Origin: Clavelina lepadiformis
Lineage: Eukaryota > Chordata > Ascidiacea > Aplousobranchia > Clavelinidae
Assembly (NCBI RefSeq): GCF_947623445.1
Contig: NC_135245.1
Coordinates: 19,537,501-19,601,500 of the forward strand
Reading direction: 5' to 3'
DNA length: 64,000 bases
In this document: positions 22,255 to 35,700 of the stretch, one piece after another
Layout: each line of letters starts with the position of its first letter
How positions within the stretch are numbered: the first letter of the stretch is position 1
Notes under the pieces: generated by a model
Database searches by the model: none
The model's input: only the letters and a program-made list of their open reading frames with translations
Told to the model about the DNA's origin: nothing
Made by a program: the position numbers and the translations under genes

Positions 22255-25200
22255 AAAACTGCGCAGAACAGGTTTTCGTGAGAACAACAAAGATTTTTCG
22301 CAAATGTACTAAAGAACGGCGGCAACTGCACTTAACTAATCGTTAACAGCATTAACGATCCTGTCAAATGACTGTTTCTTAGAAGTCACTTATCTTGCAA
22401 CCTGCCTTGGCTCGGACAATTCGACGAAAACAAGGAGACAGGTTGAAAGGTGGACACGGTTGGAAACGTCGACCCACTGAGATGGATTAAGAGTTCCCGG
22501 CTGACTTCCAGAATAGACCGGCGTGATTAACGTGGCATTATGATGTAATAAGCGGCATTATGCGGTAATAAAATAGAACAAGGGCAGCTTAACCCACCGA
22601 AACGCGGCTCCATCCAGTAACGAAATGATCTAGTTTATCTAGTTTGTCCAAACAGTAACCTACTCTTTAAACCACATTTCGATGAAACTCCACACAGTGC
22701 AAAAAGCAAACAGACTGAACTGAATGGCTCATAAATGCCTCGTAGTAAGAAACCCTGAAACCGGCGCCTCATGCGAATAGAAACCTCTGATAATTTATTT
22801 TGACGGCCGGCTGTGATATAAATTAAGACGATAAAATAACAAAAGCGTTAATGTTAGACGTTAATGACGTCATTGTCGCTACAGAGCGTTTCGGTAGATC
22901 GATTAAAATGACGAATTTTGACACGAAAATCACTGAAGACGCAACAACTTATCTTTCGCTGGAAAAGCAATTTACCAAGTTGGTTGCAAGATTATTGAAA
23001 CGCAAATCGCCTATCATAAGTATTTCTATATTAAGTTATACGAAAGCAAAGCTTATCCAGACATTCTGCTCTGTATACGAGTTCCTTTAAAATACCACAT
23101 GAGCTGCAAGTAATTCCTTCTCTAAGCCATTTACATCGAAGAGAAACGAGGGCGCAAATTTGGCCCAATTTTTTCCAGACGTTCTTAGCAGGGGCTCTGT
23201 TTTGTCGAACCACAATACATGGCGAGTATAGAGAAGATGTGCTTAACAAGCTACATAAACGCTTGCTATGCCAAAGCCGAAACCACAAGTCTTATAAACG
23301 CTCTTATGTTTCCGTGTTGTCCTCCCGCGATTTGGAATTAAACTTGGAAACAGAATCTTAAAATATTTTTCGCGGTGTAGGATACAACACTGACGAAAGA
23401 AGCTGGTCTACACGGGTTAACATAGGACTTCAAGCAAGTCAAATAACTGGTTGCTCAATAAGTTTAAGTCGTTTTTACGTTGAAGGATTTCATCCCTATC
23501 ATTGACAAAACAAAAAACATAGGATTCACTTCAGCACCAACTACTGCGACTAATCGGTCTAAATGCTACCTGATGTCGTCATACTTTAACAAGGTTTTAA
23601 TCATCTTTCACGGCCGAATCGCGCATTTTAATTCAATAATAAGAGTTCGCCGAAAAAGTTTGTATAGAAGATTTCATTTATAGATAGCTTAGATCTATAG
23701 ATAGTTCGATCTATACGCATATACATCACTACGCAAACACCAGGCTGCTTTGAAAGACCTTCCCTTGTGGTCAAATATTTAGAATTTGGAGGTAGGAATG
23801 AACTTTTATTTGCTTAGACGAGACACCGGCTCAAATATCGATTGATTATTGTGTAAAAGAACTTGTACCTCGCCGGCGCTCAATTTTTGCCCAATTAAGG
23901 CGGCCTCGCTCTTCATCTTTCAACTTGAGTATTTTTGTCGCTAAATCATAAACTTTCCTTACGTAAAACTCGCTAAATATTCCCAATAAATCTGCATCAA
24001 CCATATAAAAGTACCGAAAAAAACTAGGGTACTAATTTCAAAACTTGGCCGGATAACTTTGATTTTAAAGCGACCGAGTTATTGTACAAGTGTTAGGCTT
24101 GCCGAGTAATCCTTAATATTGGCCTGGTTTAAATGGCTGCCTCTGTTGACACAGAAGCCGCTCTGTACACAAAATCGCTCATCACTGAGATAAGGTCGGC
24201 ACGTTCGGGCATATTCCACAAGCACCGACTTAAATCTTGTGGTTATTGCGTAATAACTTTATAATTATGGCGACGCAAAGCGTGTCATGAAGTGGGGATT
24301 TTGAAAACTTTTCATGGAAAGAGTAAAAGTTTGAAAAATGAATTCGTAAGAAAGGAAATTTTAAAACCGAAAGCTTTCCGCTAGTCACTCTCCTAAAAAC
24401 TTTTTATGGCTTTGTAGATGCTTCTCTTTTATAAGGCAATGGCATTTAAAACGATCGGTAAAATTTGAAGTGAAGGCGACAAAAAACTGCTGTGTCAGCC
24501 CGTCATGACGACACTTCCAAGAAAGAGACGAAGTGCGTTCTCATTGGAGGGTGCACACAGAGTTAAAAGAGCGTCCAATAATGTTCCGCAAAAATCTTTG
24601 TTGGAATTGGAATAGGTCTGTTTCTGATGCGCGATTCATGAAAAGATGCTAAAAACGATGCAGACGAAATGCCTGACTTAAGAGGTTATAAACCTCTGTC
24701 TGCACTCTGCAAACATAATTCTTCTCACATTAAAACTCCCTTTACCTCAACGCCATCTCGCGGCGAAGAAGAAACATTCAAAAGAACACAACATGAATTA
24801 GCTGTTAATTTTAAAAAACGTATATATAATTTGAGAAAAAAATATTTACCTGATGTTTGTCGAAGTCTTTTAAAGGCCCAAGTGCTGGCAGGAGGTTACT
24901 TTTCTTTTCACGGCGATGGCGCTCTTTTTTATAAGTGGAATGTCTGAAAAATGATGGAGATTATTTCACTCAGATAAAAAAGTCGATTTCAACAAAATGT
25001 CTCGTTCCTTCGCTCAGCTCAATATAAGGAACAAATATTGAGAAAATATTACGTCATAATTCCTTTCTATTTAGGCGCATAATTGCGTTGTAAAATCTGA
25101 AAAGTCAATAGTTACAATTTTCAGACATAATTTTAAATCTTTTTGAGTACAATACGTTATCAAGTCAGACTATTGCTGTTATAAGAAGGCAATTTTATTC

Positions 25201-25579
25201 CCTGCAACAATAGCATAGTTTTTACGTCATAATAAAACGGGTTGTTACTGATTACTGACTGAGTGCTATTTACCAAGTCATTTGTGAAAGAATTTTCTCG
25301 AAAACAAAGCGTGATTTTCAAAGAAAATCTAATAAAGACAGTAATAATGCCGATGACGATCAAAATTTGCCTCCCGCATTCAAAAACTTATATTCTCAAT
25401 CTTATGTATAATTTAAACCAGATTAGGAACCCAAAGTTATTAAAACAAGTCATAGTCCAGACTTTTAAGATAGGCTACGACGAGCACGCAAAGAAGCAGA
25501 TTCAGTGTTTTTTATTGTAAGGGTCTGCGAAATGCGAAAAGAACAAGCTACACAGCCGAATAAAAAACATTTATCTCTC

Positions 25580-25712
25580 TGCCTGACTGTAAGCTATTAC
25601 GTTACCGATTCACCTTTATTCATCATTATTAGCTGAGTTAAAAACGTAATTCGACGCTGGAAATTTCAGGGCGACAAAATGTTGGCAAGTTTTATTTATA
25701 AATTCGTCATAA
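25580..25712 (+). repeat. Diverged dispersed repeat, copy 1
   Basis: It shares blocks with 27233-27362: TGCCTGACTGTAA, then GTTAC and GAT, then CATTATTAGCTGA followed by TTAAA, CGTAATT, CTGGAAA, and finally ATAAATTC. By eye about three quarters of aligned bases match over 110 bp. Neither copy has an open reading frame across the matching part or clear terminal inverted repeats. It could be an old MITE or SINE fragment, or a duplicated regulatory segment. Confidence 0.6.
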
Positions 25713-27232
25713 GAGTCAGTTAGCGACCGTTACCTACCGTATAACTGTATTAAGATCTCTGCTTTTGTTTATTTTGTCACAGTAGGAGTTTTGTTTATTA
25801 TTGGCTGATATTAACAGGTGGCCGCGCTTTGGATAAACGTCGAGATTATCACGTCACAATAGCAACAAGGGCTGGCCAAACACAGATAATTCTCTAATCA
25901 TTTCAATCCAGCCAGCCTGGTAATTATGTAAAGGCACACGTAACAATGGGATAATTTGTCACGTAACAATAGATTGAGGTGGTGCTGGTTATCGGGTGAC
26001 ATGTCGGGCCCGAAGCCGGTGGAAAGGAAAAATATTTTAAGCTCACACAGGGTAGAAAAGACGAAAGTTGGTGGAAGACTTTCCTTATTAAATATGTAAC
26101 AAAATAATTTTATAGTATCATACGCTGTGTGACATTGTCTAGGTAACTAATAAATTCACGACTAACAGTTGGAAAATCTAAATATTTCTAAAAACAAATA
26201 TGAAAGTTGTTGCATTTATATCAAAAAAATAGTAGAAAATTATTAACAATATATAAACATGATAAACGATTTTATAGTCCGGAAAAGGTTTAAAAACGAA
26301 ACCAAAAAATTGGGACTTACCCTTTATCGGAACTTTTGTAGGAATGTGTGTTCATGATGGATTTTATATTATTCCAAAATTTTATTCCGAAGCTTTGCTT
26401 AATGCATTGTCAGCAAATACAGGAAAGAAAGTTTAAAATCTTTCATTGAAATCTTGAAACTAAAACAAAAAAACACAATCAAAATTCCGCTGATGTGACG
26501 AAAAACTTAAATTAAAAGATGCATTCAAAAAACAATCTACATAACAACTAAATATTCCTCAAGTTCTGATTGATTGACAGCTTATTTGATTGATTGATTG
26601 ATTGGTTGCTGGTTCTATACTGATTTTGATCCTTCGCAATCCTATTACACGGAATAATACATGCTGATTGCCGTGTTTGAACGCAGTGATTTTGTTGTTT
26701 CGTTTATGCCGGTGAGCTAATTTGCGTAAATGGTAATTGGTTAATTTCCGAACTTTGACCTTACAAACCCTGCATCTGAAGCTTTCCTTGTTATTGCAAA
26801 CGCCTTGCTAAAAATGCGTGAAATATGTTGAAAAAGATCGGATGTCTGAAATATTCGAAACCAGAAAACATTTCTGATGAACAACTCTGTCATTGACAAA
26901 AATAACTTTCTACCCAAAATGCTTCCCCAATATTTTTATCTTTCAACCCTTTTGCAAAAAACGAAACTAAAAAAATTAAACACAAAACCACTGGCATACT
27001 TTTGCTGCAATCCAATCGAGCAGTTCAAACCATCCTGCATATAGGTCAAAGCAATTTAAGACGTTTCGTCAGATTTTACAAACACAGTAATTATATCGTT
27101 TCAGTTTTAACCTTTTAACCTGCAAGTTGCTTCGCTGTTGCTGTACTCGGAGTGGGTCGTTCTAGAGGTGGTCTCGAAGAACATAACAGCAACACCCGGT
27201 CGAAGCCTATACACGGATAATATAGAGCTATT

Positions 27233-27362
27233 TGCCTGACTGTAAACTATAAAGTTACAGATCCACCGCCCTTTAGCCATTATTAGCTGACTTAAACGTA
27301 ATTTGACTCTGGAAAATTAAAGGCTACAAGACACCGGTATCTCCCCTATATAAATTCATTAT
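27233..27362 (+). repeat. Diverged dispersed repeat, copy 2
   Basis: Partner of the copy at 25580-25712, in the same orientation and about 1.65 kb away. The match starts at TGCCTGACTGTAA and fades after ATAAATTCATTATG. Spacing between blocks differs by only a few bases, so the two derive from one ancestral sequence rather than chance AT-rich similarity. Confidence 0.6.
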
Positions 27363-29681
27363 GATCAAACAATAGCCCATTATCAACTGGTCACCTTGGA
27401 ACACGCTTTTTCTCGGTACGCTCGTTTTGGTCTACCTGTCAAAAGACAATCAGGAATGAAAATGTCCGGAAATCGGTCATAAAAGACGGCAAAGATGTAC
27501 GGACGACCCACACGCGACCTATCCTATTGAGCTCCCGACTAATTCTTAAATTCTCATTAACGTATGTGCAGCGAACCGTGACCAAGCGACGCTTGTTGCT
27601 GCAGTTGGGGTAAACTTGGCGAAATTCGACCAACTTATCCACTTAAGGTTCACATTCGAATAATTAACTTATATCTGAATGAAAGGTTTGTGTGTAATTT
27701 AACTACAAGTAGCTGAACGAAAACATTCCAACTAACATTTTATTTCTGGTGATTTGGACACATGGATAATCTCGCAGTAAAATAGGCTACTTCTATGAGA
27801 GTTCCACTGATTTTTAGGGCATGATTTTTGTAGGGTTTAAGTTATGCATATCAATTGATTACATGGTCATTATAATTCAAAATGAACGATCTCTTCGAGA
27901 ACTTTTAAGTGCGCCGAGAAAATCATTTATTTCATCATTTGCGTTGCCAATTCACCAGTTTCTGTTCAGGTGCGTTTACTTAATTTCAGAAAAATCAAGG
28001 GGCTTTGCAAGAGTACGGAAGGTGATTTATATCCATTTAAAATGCTCAGCTCGTTAATGAAAACCGACGGTTTGTTTCCCAGTCTGGCCAGTACAGGTAT
28101 AGTCACTGAATGAACCCCTCAACAGCACAAATAAAGCGATAAAATTCCCTCGTAAAATTGTAGGTAATGTCCAGTTATTCTGTCATATCAAGGCGTAAAG
28201 CCCCGTCATCTGTATAGAAAAATAAACCATAAACTTCTAAAGCTGTACTGCAAACAGACGATCGTAAATCATAGCAGTTTACTTCTTATACCACTGCAAA
28301 GTTGTTAGGTTAAATTCTGAAAAGTAAGTATTTGTAAAGTTTGCTGGAAAATCCCTGGGAATACACGTCACTATTTTCAGAATTACTTAGGAAAAATTTA
28401 AGATTTACAACCAGTCTTTCCAGTCTTTCCAACATTTTCAGACAAAAATTTTTTAAATGCGATAACTGCAGTGTTCTTGATCCCGGCTGTACCTAATTAA
28501 CTGTAGTTGCTTGTTAGTTCTATGACGATATAATGGTTAAACCGGTCGTCAGGCACTATGCCTTGTCAGTTGTGTGGACAAACTTTGTGACTATGTGGTG
28601 GCTTATTAAGTGGACGGTAAATTAACCTCAAGCGTGCAACTTGCGGTTATTAAAGGGAAGGGGTTAGAAAAAAATTTACACCGCAGTTTGATTTGAGGAA
28701 TCAATTACCACAAAGTTTTACTCAAAATTTCTATTCGTATGTGTTGACGACAATCAATGCAATATAGCATACCTCTAGGACTGTTAGCAAGAAGCCGCAT
28801 TAACGAAAAGGATAATGCATTCCGTTAATAAATATTCGTGGACGGTTCTCTTTAACAAACGTCTCGTAAAATGTGATTAATAATCGTCAGCTTTCGATAC
28901 GCGGGCGTGAAGTTTTGTTGATTATTGATAAGGAATTGTTAGCCAAGCAATTTAGGCCGCACTCGAAAGCAACACACTCCTTTAAACTTTTCCGCTCTCG
29001 CATTGGATTATGACGACACAATGAGCAGGATTAATCGAATATTTGAAGGTCACTTAAACCAGATTTGGCCAATATTCACTTTGTTTATTAACTGGCACAT
29101 GTTTGCGAGGTTTGGGACCAATAAAAAGTCTTTCCTGCGCGACAAGCACCATTGACTGACCATAAGTGGACACTGATTGTTTGGTCTAGATTAGAACGAA
29201 ACGGGAAGTATGGGGATGTCTTTTGACGTCACAAACATGTTTGTTTACGCCAAAAAAAATCAATTGGCTGAAAGCGAAACTATATAAATTCGGAATCATA
29301 CATTTTAATTTTTTATCTACGTGTCACGTGCATTATTTTTTCTCTTGTTAATACGATATGAGCAATTGTCTTACCAATAGTAAAAAGGCAAAGTCTCAAA
29401 TATGTCTCTGTTAAACGTCTAACTTGTGTGAAACAGGCTTGCTCATAACAAAGTGAAAATGCCTAACGCTGTGTACCGTTGCTCTCGTGCACCGTCTACC
29501 GGTATTGACAATACCATGGTTTACTGATTTTTCCCCTTACGACTGCTGACCTACTGCTACGCTAGTACTGTAGCATGACAAATAATACAGACAGGCTGCA
29601 ACAGGAGAGGACCTGTCGCGGAGTTAAAATGTGACTACGGTTACAATGCACCGGTAGTCTATTGGTGTAGCAGCAGCTGGT

Positions 29682-29687
29682 TTTATT
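29682..29687 (-). promoter_or_regulatory. Poly(A) signal of rnf20
   Basis: AATAAA on the minus strand, 88 bases downstream of the rnf20 stop codon, the expected position for the cleavage signal of that transcript. Confidence 0.6.
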
Positions 29688-29774
29688 ATCATTTGGACAG
29701 TAGCACATGAAACACAATGACAAAAACGTCGCAGAAACAGAAGATATTTTGGTCGATCAAGCATTATTACGTCA

Positions 29775-32700
29775 TTATTCGATGTAGATTCGGTGGAAGT
29801 CGTTGCCGCCAAAACCAGCGTTGCATTTTGGGCATTTCCTCTGTCTCGTGTCGTACCTCGTCTTAATGCATTTGATGCAGAATACGTGGTAGCACTTGGT
29901 CAGCACAGCGTCCTTATTATTGACATTGCAGCATGGACATCGAAGCTTGGTCTGTCGCCAATAACAACACTTTTGTTGAGCAGGAAATCATTTGAGTGAG
30001 ACTTACAAATAGCGGAAAAATTTTCAAATACAGCGTCGTTATATATGCAATTGTAGAAGTAATTTTGAGATTACTTTAACGTGTTTTTTCTAACGCCAAA
30101 AGTCAAACATTGGCCTCAGTTTGTACTAAGTCTAAACCAGGAATGAACGACTCGTACAGTAGCCTAGCCCAGCAGACGTAGCCCAAGCGCATAAAATGCC
30201 TAAACTAGGCATATAGAGGTCATAGTAAGGTGAGCGTTACCTTATATTCCTTGATTTCTTCCATGAGCACTTCGTCAGCGCTGTAAAGTCCTTCAGTTTT
30301 CTTGTGTTTTTCCAACTTGCGACGGAGCTTGGCCCCTTCCTCCTAAAAGAACTCATGACATCAGACTTAAGACAAGTTTATATGCATCATGAATACTGAT
30401 ATCCAGTCAGACCTTTTCAATGCGGACCCACTTTGTTTTGTCAAAAAATGTCGGTTTAGCAGGTATCAGGATAAACGAAATCAATTTGCGTAAGACAGCA
30501 TGTATTTAGGACTACACTAGATTAAGACGCGAAAAAAGAACTGTATTGAAAGTACAACTGCGTCCAAGCTGGACAATCCAAGTAAAAAAATCGGTCAACG
30601 GCTGATTTGCGGAAAAATAATGTCGGTGAGATGAAACACATGGTTTGGAGAAATCGATTAGAAGTTATTTGCAAACAGACTCTTGGACGCAGTGTCACGA
30701 TGTAGAGGTACCTGCATCCGGCTCAGCTTGAAGTGCTCTTCTTCTAAGCTCTCGACCTTGCGATCCATTGACTCCTCCAGGATCACGACTCTTCCTTTGT
30801 ATTTCTCCAGCTCTCTCTTGATGTCTTCCGTAACCTGGGTCATCTCTACTGCCTTGAAAAATATTTTATCGATTAATTGATGAGATTAATGCAGCAATGT
30901 TGTGATAACACAAGTAACAAAGGGCTACAAAAATCTAGCATGTACGTTTTATGAAAATACTTAAAAAGTTAAAATGGCAGAGTCGTGCTTGAGGTGATCA
31001 ACATGTTGAGACAGCGCAAGCACAATTGTGTAGTCCTGACTTGCAATTTACATGCGCAGCATAACGAGATAAGTACAAAATTTATGCTGGCAAAACACGC
31101 CACGTAGACAACTTGGAGTGTCACAATGATGAACATTTATCTCCCAATCTGTACACTAAGGTTAGCTCAAGATGCGGAAATTTTAACGATACCTTCCTCT
31201 TGTGGAGGTCCATGGCCTGACATCGAAGAGACATCTCCTTCTCAACCGTGGCGAGAGTGTTCTGGAGAGCGCCCTCCTTCTCTTCCAGCCGACGTACAAC
31301 CTGGTTCTGCGCTTCGACCTGGAGAAGAAAATCGGAAAAAATGTTGATTGCCGCCTCGATGTATAAGATGTCTATGATAAGATACGAGATGCTGCTGAAT
31401 GATTGTCGAGTCGACCTGAAGTTGAAGTGTTGCTGATTGATCCTGGAGGACCAATTTCTCTTCTTGAAGTAACTTCTGGACCTGATTTGCTTTGATCCTC
31501 TTCAAATAACAAGGATAAAAGTTTATTGATTCTGATACGTAATATTAGAAGTAGTATTTAAAACGCAGCGGCAATGAAATGGCCAAATAAAAAGAAAACA
31601 GCTTATGCTTGACTTTACAATGTCTCGGTTATTCTATAATTGCTGGTTCAATACTCGTTTGCCTTTTACAAAGGACAAGTATAAGGCTTTTACAGAGCAA
31701 AAGCAAAGGATCAAATTAATAACAATTATGAGTATGACGACACTGGTAAAGCTAAAGACTTGAAAAGAAATTGTATTTATCACGTTTGAACCAACCTCGG
31801 ACATCAGTTTGAAATTGGCGTCATCTTTTTCACGCAACTGTTGAAGCAACCTCATATTCTGCTCCTGCATATCTTCGAATGCTTGTCCGGTGACATCCAT
31901 CTCGGAGAGCAACGCTTCTTCCTCTTGCTTTGTGGCAGCAAGGTTCTTCCGTTGTTCCGCGATCGTTTCTTCCAGAACCTTTGCATTGGAGAAAATTGCA
32001 TCAACACAAAGCAGTTGTTGTTACAAGTTACTTTTTGTCATCGTCGTTTTTATATGTCTCTAAATTCTTCCAATGGGATTGTCGCAGGGAAGACGGCAAA
32101 ATTAAAAGTTGACATCACCTTAATCTTCCGAAGAGTTTCAGGATCTGGACCTCTTGGATGTTTCTCCTCCAGTTGATTCGCTCTCTCTGTTTCTCTGCTT
32201 AATTTCATGATGAGTTCAGCCAAATCTTTTGTCTTCGAAGCTATTTCCGACTTAAGTGACTCATTTTCCTCCTCCAAGGATGAGATCTGCATCTTGAAGT
32301 TGGAAACTTGATCCTCCAGATCACCAAAATGCATCCGGGCCTCCTTCTCACTCGCCATGATCTCCGCCTGGTAACGACTTCATTTTACTCCCATAAACAT
32401 GATCCTTTATCGATTTGCTCACTTTTAGGATTTTGATTTATGACTTCACTCAAATCAAAAAAAAATGATGTTTAACTTTTAACGGCAAACATCACGTCAA
32501 TAATTCCCATCTTTTTTGATTTTTTAGTGAGCACAAAAATAATTCCCAGGTTCATTCATAAGAATTTTATACTTGTTAGCTGCAATTGCGGTGGATTTTA
32601 GTGTATTCAGTCTGCATCTTTGACAAGTGTTTATTCAAATATTTAATGGCCAAGAACTTTCATTTGTCAAAAGAAAAAACAATTGAACCTTTTCTCGTTG

Positions 32701-35700
32701 TTCTTTGGACATTCCCTTGTACATGTCAAGCAACAGCTTAAGTTCTCTCAATTCAGCTTCATAGGTCCTAGAAAAGTAATTTGAATAAATTTGTGCTGGA
32801 AAAGCAAACAAAGTTAACGGATAACCTACTGGGGCGTTTAACTGTTTGATAGTAGGGATGTGCAGGACCAAACACTAATTGGAATATTATGCAGAAATAC
32901 TGACCATATTTGTTATTCTTACAAATCCGTATGTTTTTTGACAACGACAGCAACTGCCAGAAAAACTTTAAAAATTGGAACTTAGTTCCTGTGACCAGAT
33001 AATACTCACTTTAGCTGTTCGTTGAGTTTTTCAATTTCATCTGCTTGAGCATCAATCTTTTCTTCGAACGCAAGTTTATCTTCTGCTGATGGTGGTATTT
33101 CATCTGCGCGGCATTCACAATAGGATTGTTAACTACTCATAGCAAGGATTTGTTAGAAATGTATTTTGTAACAAAAAGATGATTGACAATAAGTCAGGGT
33201 GAGAATGAAAGATTAAACAAATTAACTTGCAAGAAAAAAAACACAAGAACATCAAATATTAATTCTAAGACAAGCTTCTTGGATCTGTTTCCTTGCCTTT
33301 CTCTGAAGATCTTTTTGCATCTGACTTTTCATTTTTGTCATCACTAGATGGTGTAGCGCCATCCTGCGATTCTTGCTTGTCGTCCTCACGTTGGATGTCA
33401 GCCTGTTTTGTCTGTTGATTGTAAGTAAATTATGTTGTCGTTGAAATAGCAATAAATCTTGTGTCTGTATCTCGCAGTAAATAACCTTAGCTGTGTGATG
33501 CATCAATACAACAAGTTCCGTGACCAATGGTCATGCAAAAATTCAAACCTTATTCTTAATTAGAGTTGCCACGATACCGTGATCAGCACCTTTGCTATGT
33601 CGTGCTGCAAGTCAGAGACTTTTTTCTTGTAGCGCTGATTCTCTCGTTTCAATTGTCGATTGTGATTCTGCAGACTATTTATCAGGTGACGCATTTCACG
33701 GTTCACTGGTCCCGCCTGCTCATTGGCTGCAAGATTCTGTTCGAGTTCGGCATGTAGCGCTTCGTAATCATGTCGTACCTACGACAGAAGATGGCATGTT
33801 AGTGCACAAAGTTGAGCAAGTATTTTGATAATGGCAGTGAGGTTCCCACCTTGGCCAACGTGTCTTCAAGTTGTATCAGCTCATTTCGAAGCTTTTTCTG
33901 GGTCTGGAGTTCATCACACTGAAAAAAAGTCAAGTGATTGATTGTGGATATCACTGTATGGCTGCGCAATGACTACATAGCTTAAATGTGACATATAGTT
34001 CTTAGTAAATACTAAGTAATAGCAATTTGTAATTTTGTAATAATTTTGTTTTTAGTTTAAAGTTTTCGGCAAAAGAAATCATCAACCTCCATTTGGTCTA
34101 TTCTTCTCAAATGATTGTTCCTGGTCAGCTGGAGCATACTTCTCGATTCATCCAGGAGTTGTTTCATCTGGACACTCTCGTGATAGAGAACTGAGAATTG
34201 GGATTTCAAAGTCCTGTATTCAGTTGTTTGGAAAATGATATTTTCTGGAATGTTTCGTATCTACAAAATAAAAAGGTGGTCGTGTAAAATCGATTCGTGC
34301 AATTACCAAGAATGATTTTTAAATAGAAAAGTTTCCCCTTTTAAAAAAAAACAGGTCGAGTAAGCAGTGAGTTACAAATAAGTCAGCGATTAAAAGTGTG
34401 TTTCACATCGGTCTGAAGTTTTTCAAGTTCTTTCAACGCTTTCTGGTGTTCTGCTTTGAAGTTTTCCAGCTCCTTAAGTCTGCTTTCCGCTAATATTTGG
34501 CCATCATCAGATTGGACTTTTTCAGTGTCCTGCATTAACATTCAATATAATCGTCAATATTCTATAGAAATTATATAAGCCTCACTGTTTCGTTCACTTC
34601 TACGATCAATATGCTTGAAATTCCACAGTAGATTGCACGATTTGGCAAATGTAATTTGGATCTATTTTGTCCAGAAGATCAGTATTGAATCGAATGCAAA
34701 AAAAACTATTCGGTGCATCGTTAATTACGGTACATTAAGAGCGCAGCAAACTGGTTGTAGTGGTTACCTTGCTAGTTGCATCCTGAGTAGAAGCCGAAGT
34801 GTTACCGTTGCCGTTTTCATTTTCGACACCTTTCTTTAATTTCTCCAGCGTTTCAGCTAAACGTCTTGTAAGTCTGCATACAACTTATGACTTGAGGAGT
34901 TACGATAATAGAAATCTAATAAAAGATGTTCCTCGCCTCACCTGTCCTCCCTTGACCTCGTCTTCTTTAACTCCCAACGAGCAGTTTCCGCTGTATCTTG
35001 AAGTTCCTCGACCCTTTCTTCCAAGCCTTCTATTTTATCCTCCAATGTCGATCGTTCGAGTGAAAATTTGTGATGTTCGGCCTAAACAGAATTAGTTATT
35101 AGCTAACTAATCAGTAACTCTAACTAACAGGTTTCGATGCAGCAGTTGTACCAGAAATAATACCTGTAAACTGGTCGTAAGCTGTTGCAGATGTTTGTTG
35201 TTTTCTTCCAAATCACGAATCTTATTCTTTAAAGTAACGTCAACATACTCGCTGTGTTCAATAGCACTGAAATGAAAAATATCGTCTTGGTCAAACTAAT
35301 AAAGTATTAACATTACAGTAAATTAGTATCACTGTACTTAGTATCTGTACTGTACTAAGTATGTATTAGTATTACCAGTATTAGAACTAGTACAGAAAGT
35401 AACACACTATGCCACAGTTTATGATACAAAAATTAACATTCAACTTCAACATATTGTTAATCAAATCCTTCCATGAAGCATCACGGAAAACTTTGCCAAG
35501 CGCTTGAAATTTAAAACTGGTTGGTGAATAGTTACATTATTAACTTACTTGAAAACTGAATTTTTCTCTTTCTCTTGAATGATAGCATCAACAATCTTCG
35601 CAAAAGAGTCCCGGGAACATTCTAAACGATTGGACACATTACCTTTAATGTCCTGGAACTCACTGTCACTTAGCAGTCGATGGAACGCTGCAAAATAAAA

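Larger units (their letters stand above)
22255..29774. other. 7.5 kb without a recognised gene
   Basis: This interval runs from upstream of dyrk4 to the 3' side of rnf20. It should hold the dyrk4 promoter near 22260-22600 and the rnf20 3' UTR near 29700. It contains a diverged noncoding duplication (25580-25712 and 27233-27362), a short GATT run near 26585-26605, and a possible small gene at 24505-24947 that I could not identify. Nothing else shows domain similarity or a consistent splice pattern. Confidence 0.5.

Noticed and set aside
22255-22290. Upstream extension of the dyrk4 first exon
   Set aside because: The frame extends to 22290 but contains no ATG before 22254; the segment may include an acceptor (GCGCAG) just before the start.
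27439-27642. 67-codon minus-strand frame
   Set aside because: No recognisable motif, no neighbours in frame, no splice support.
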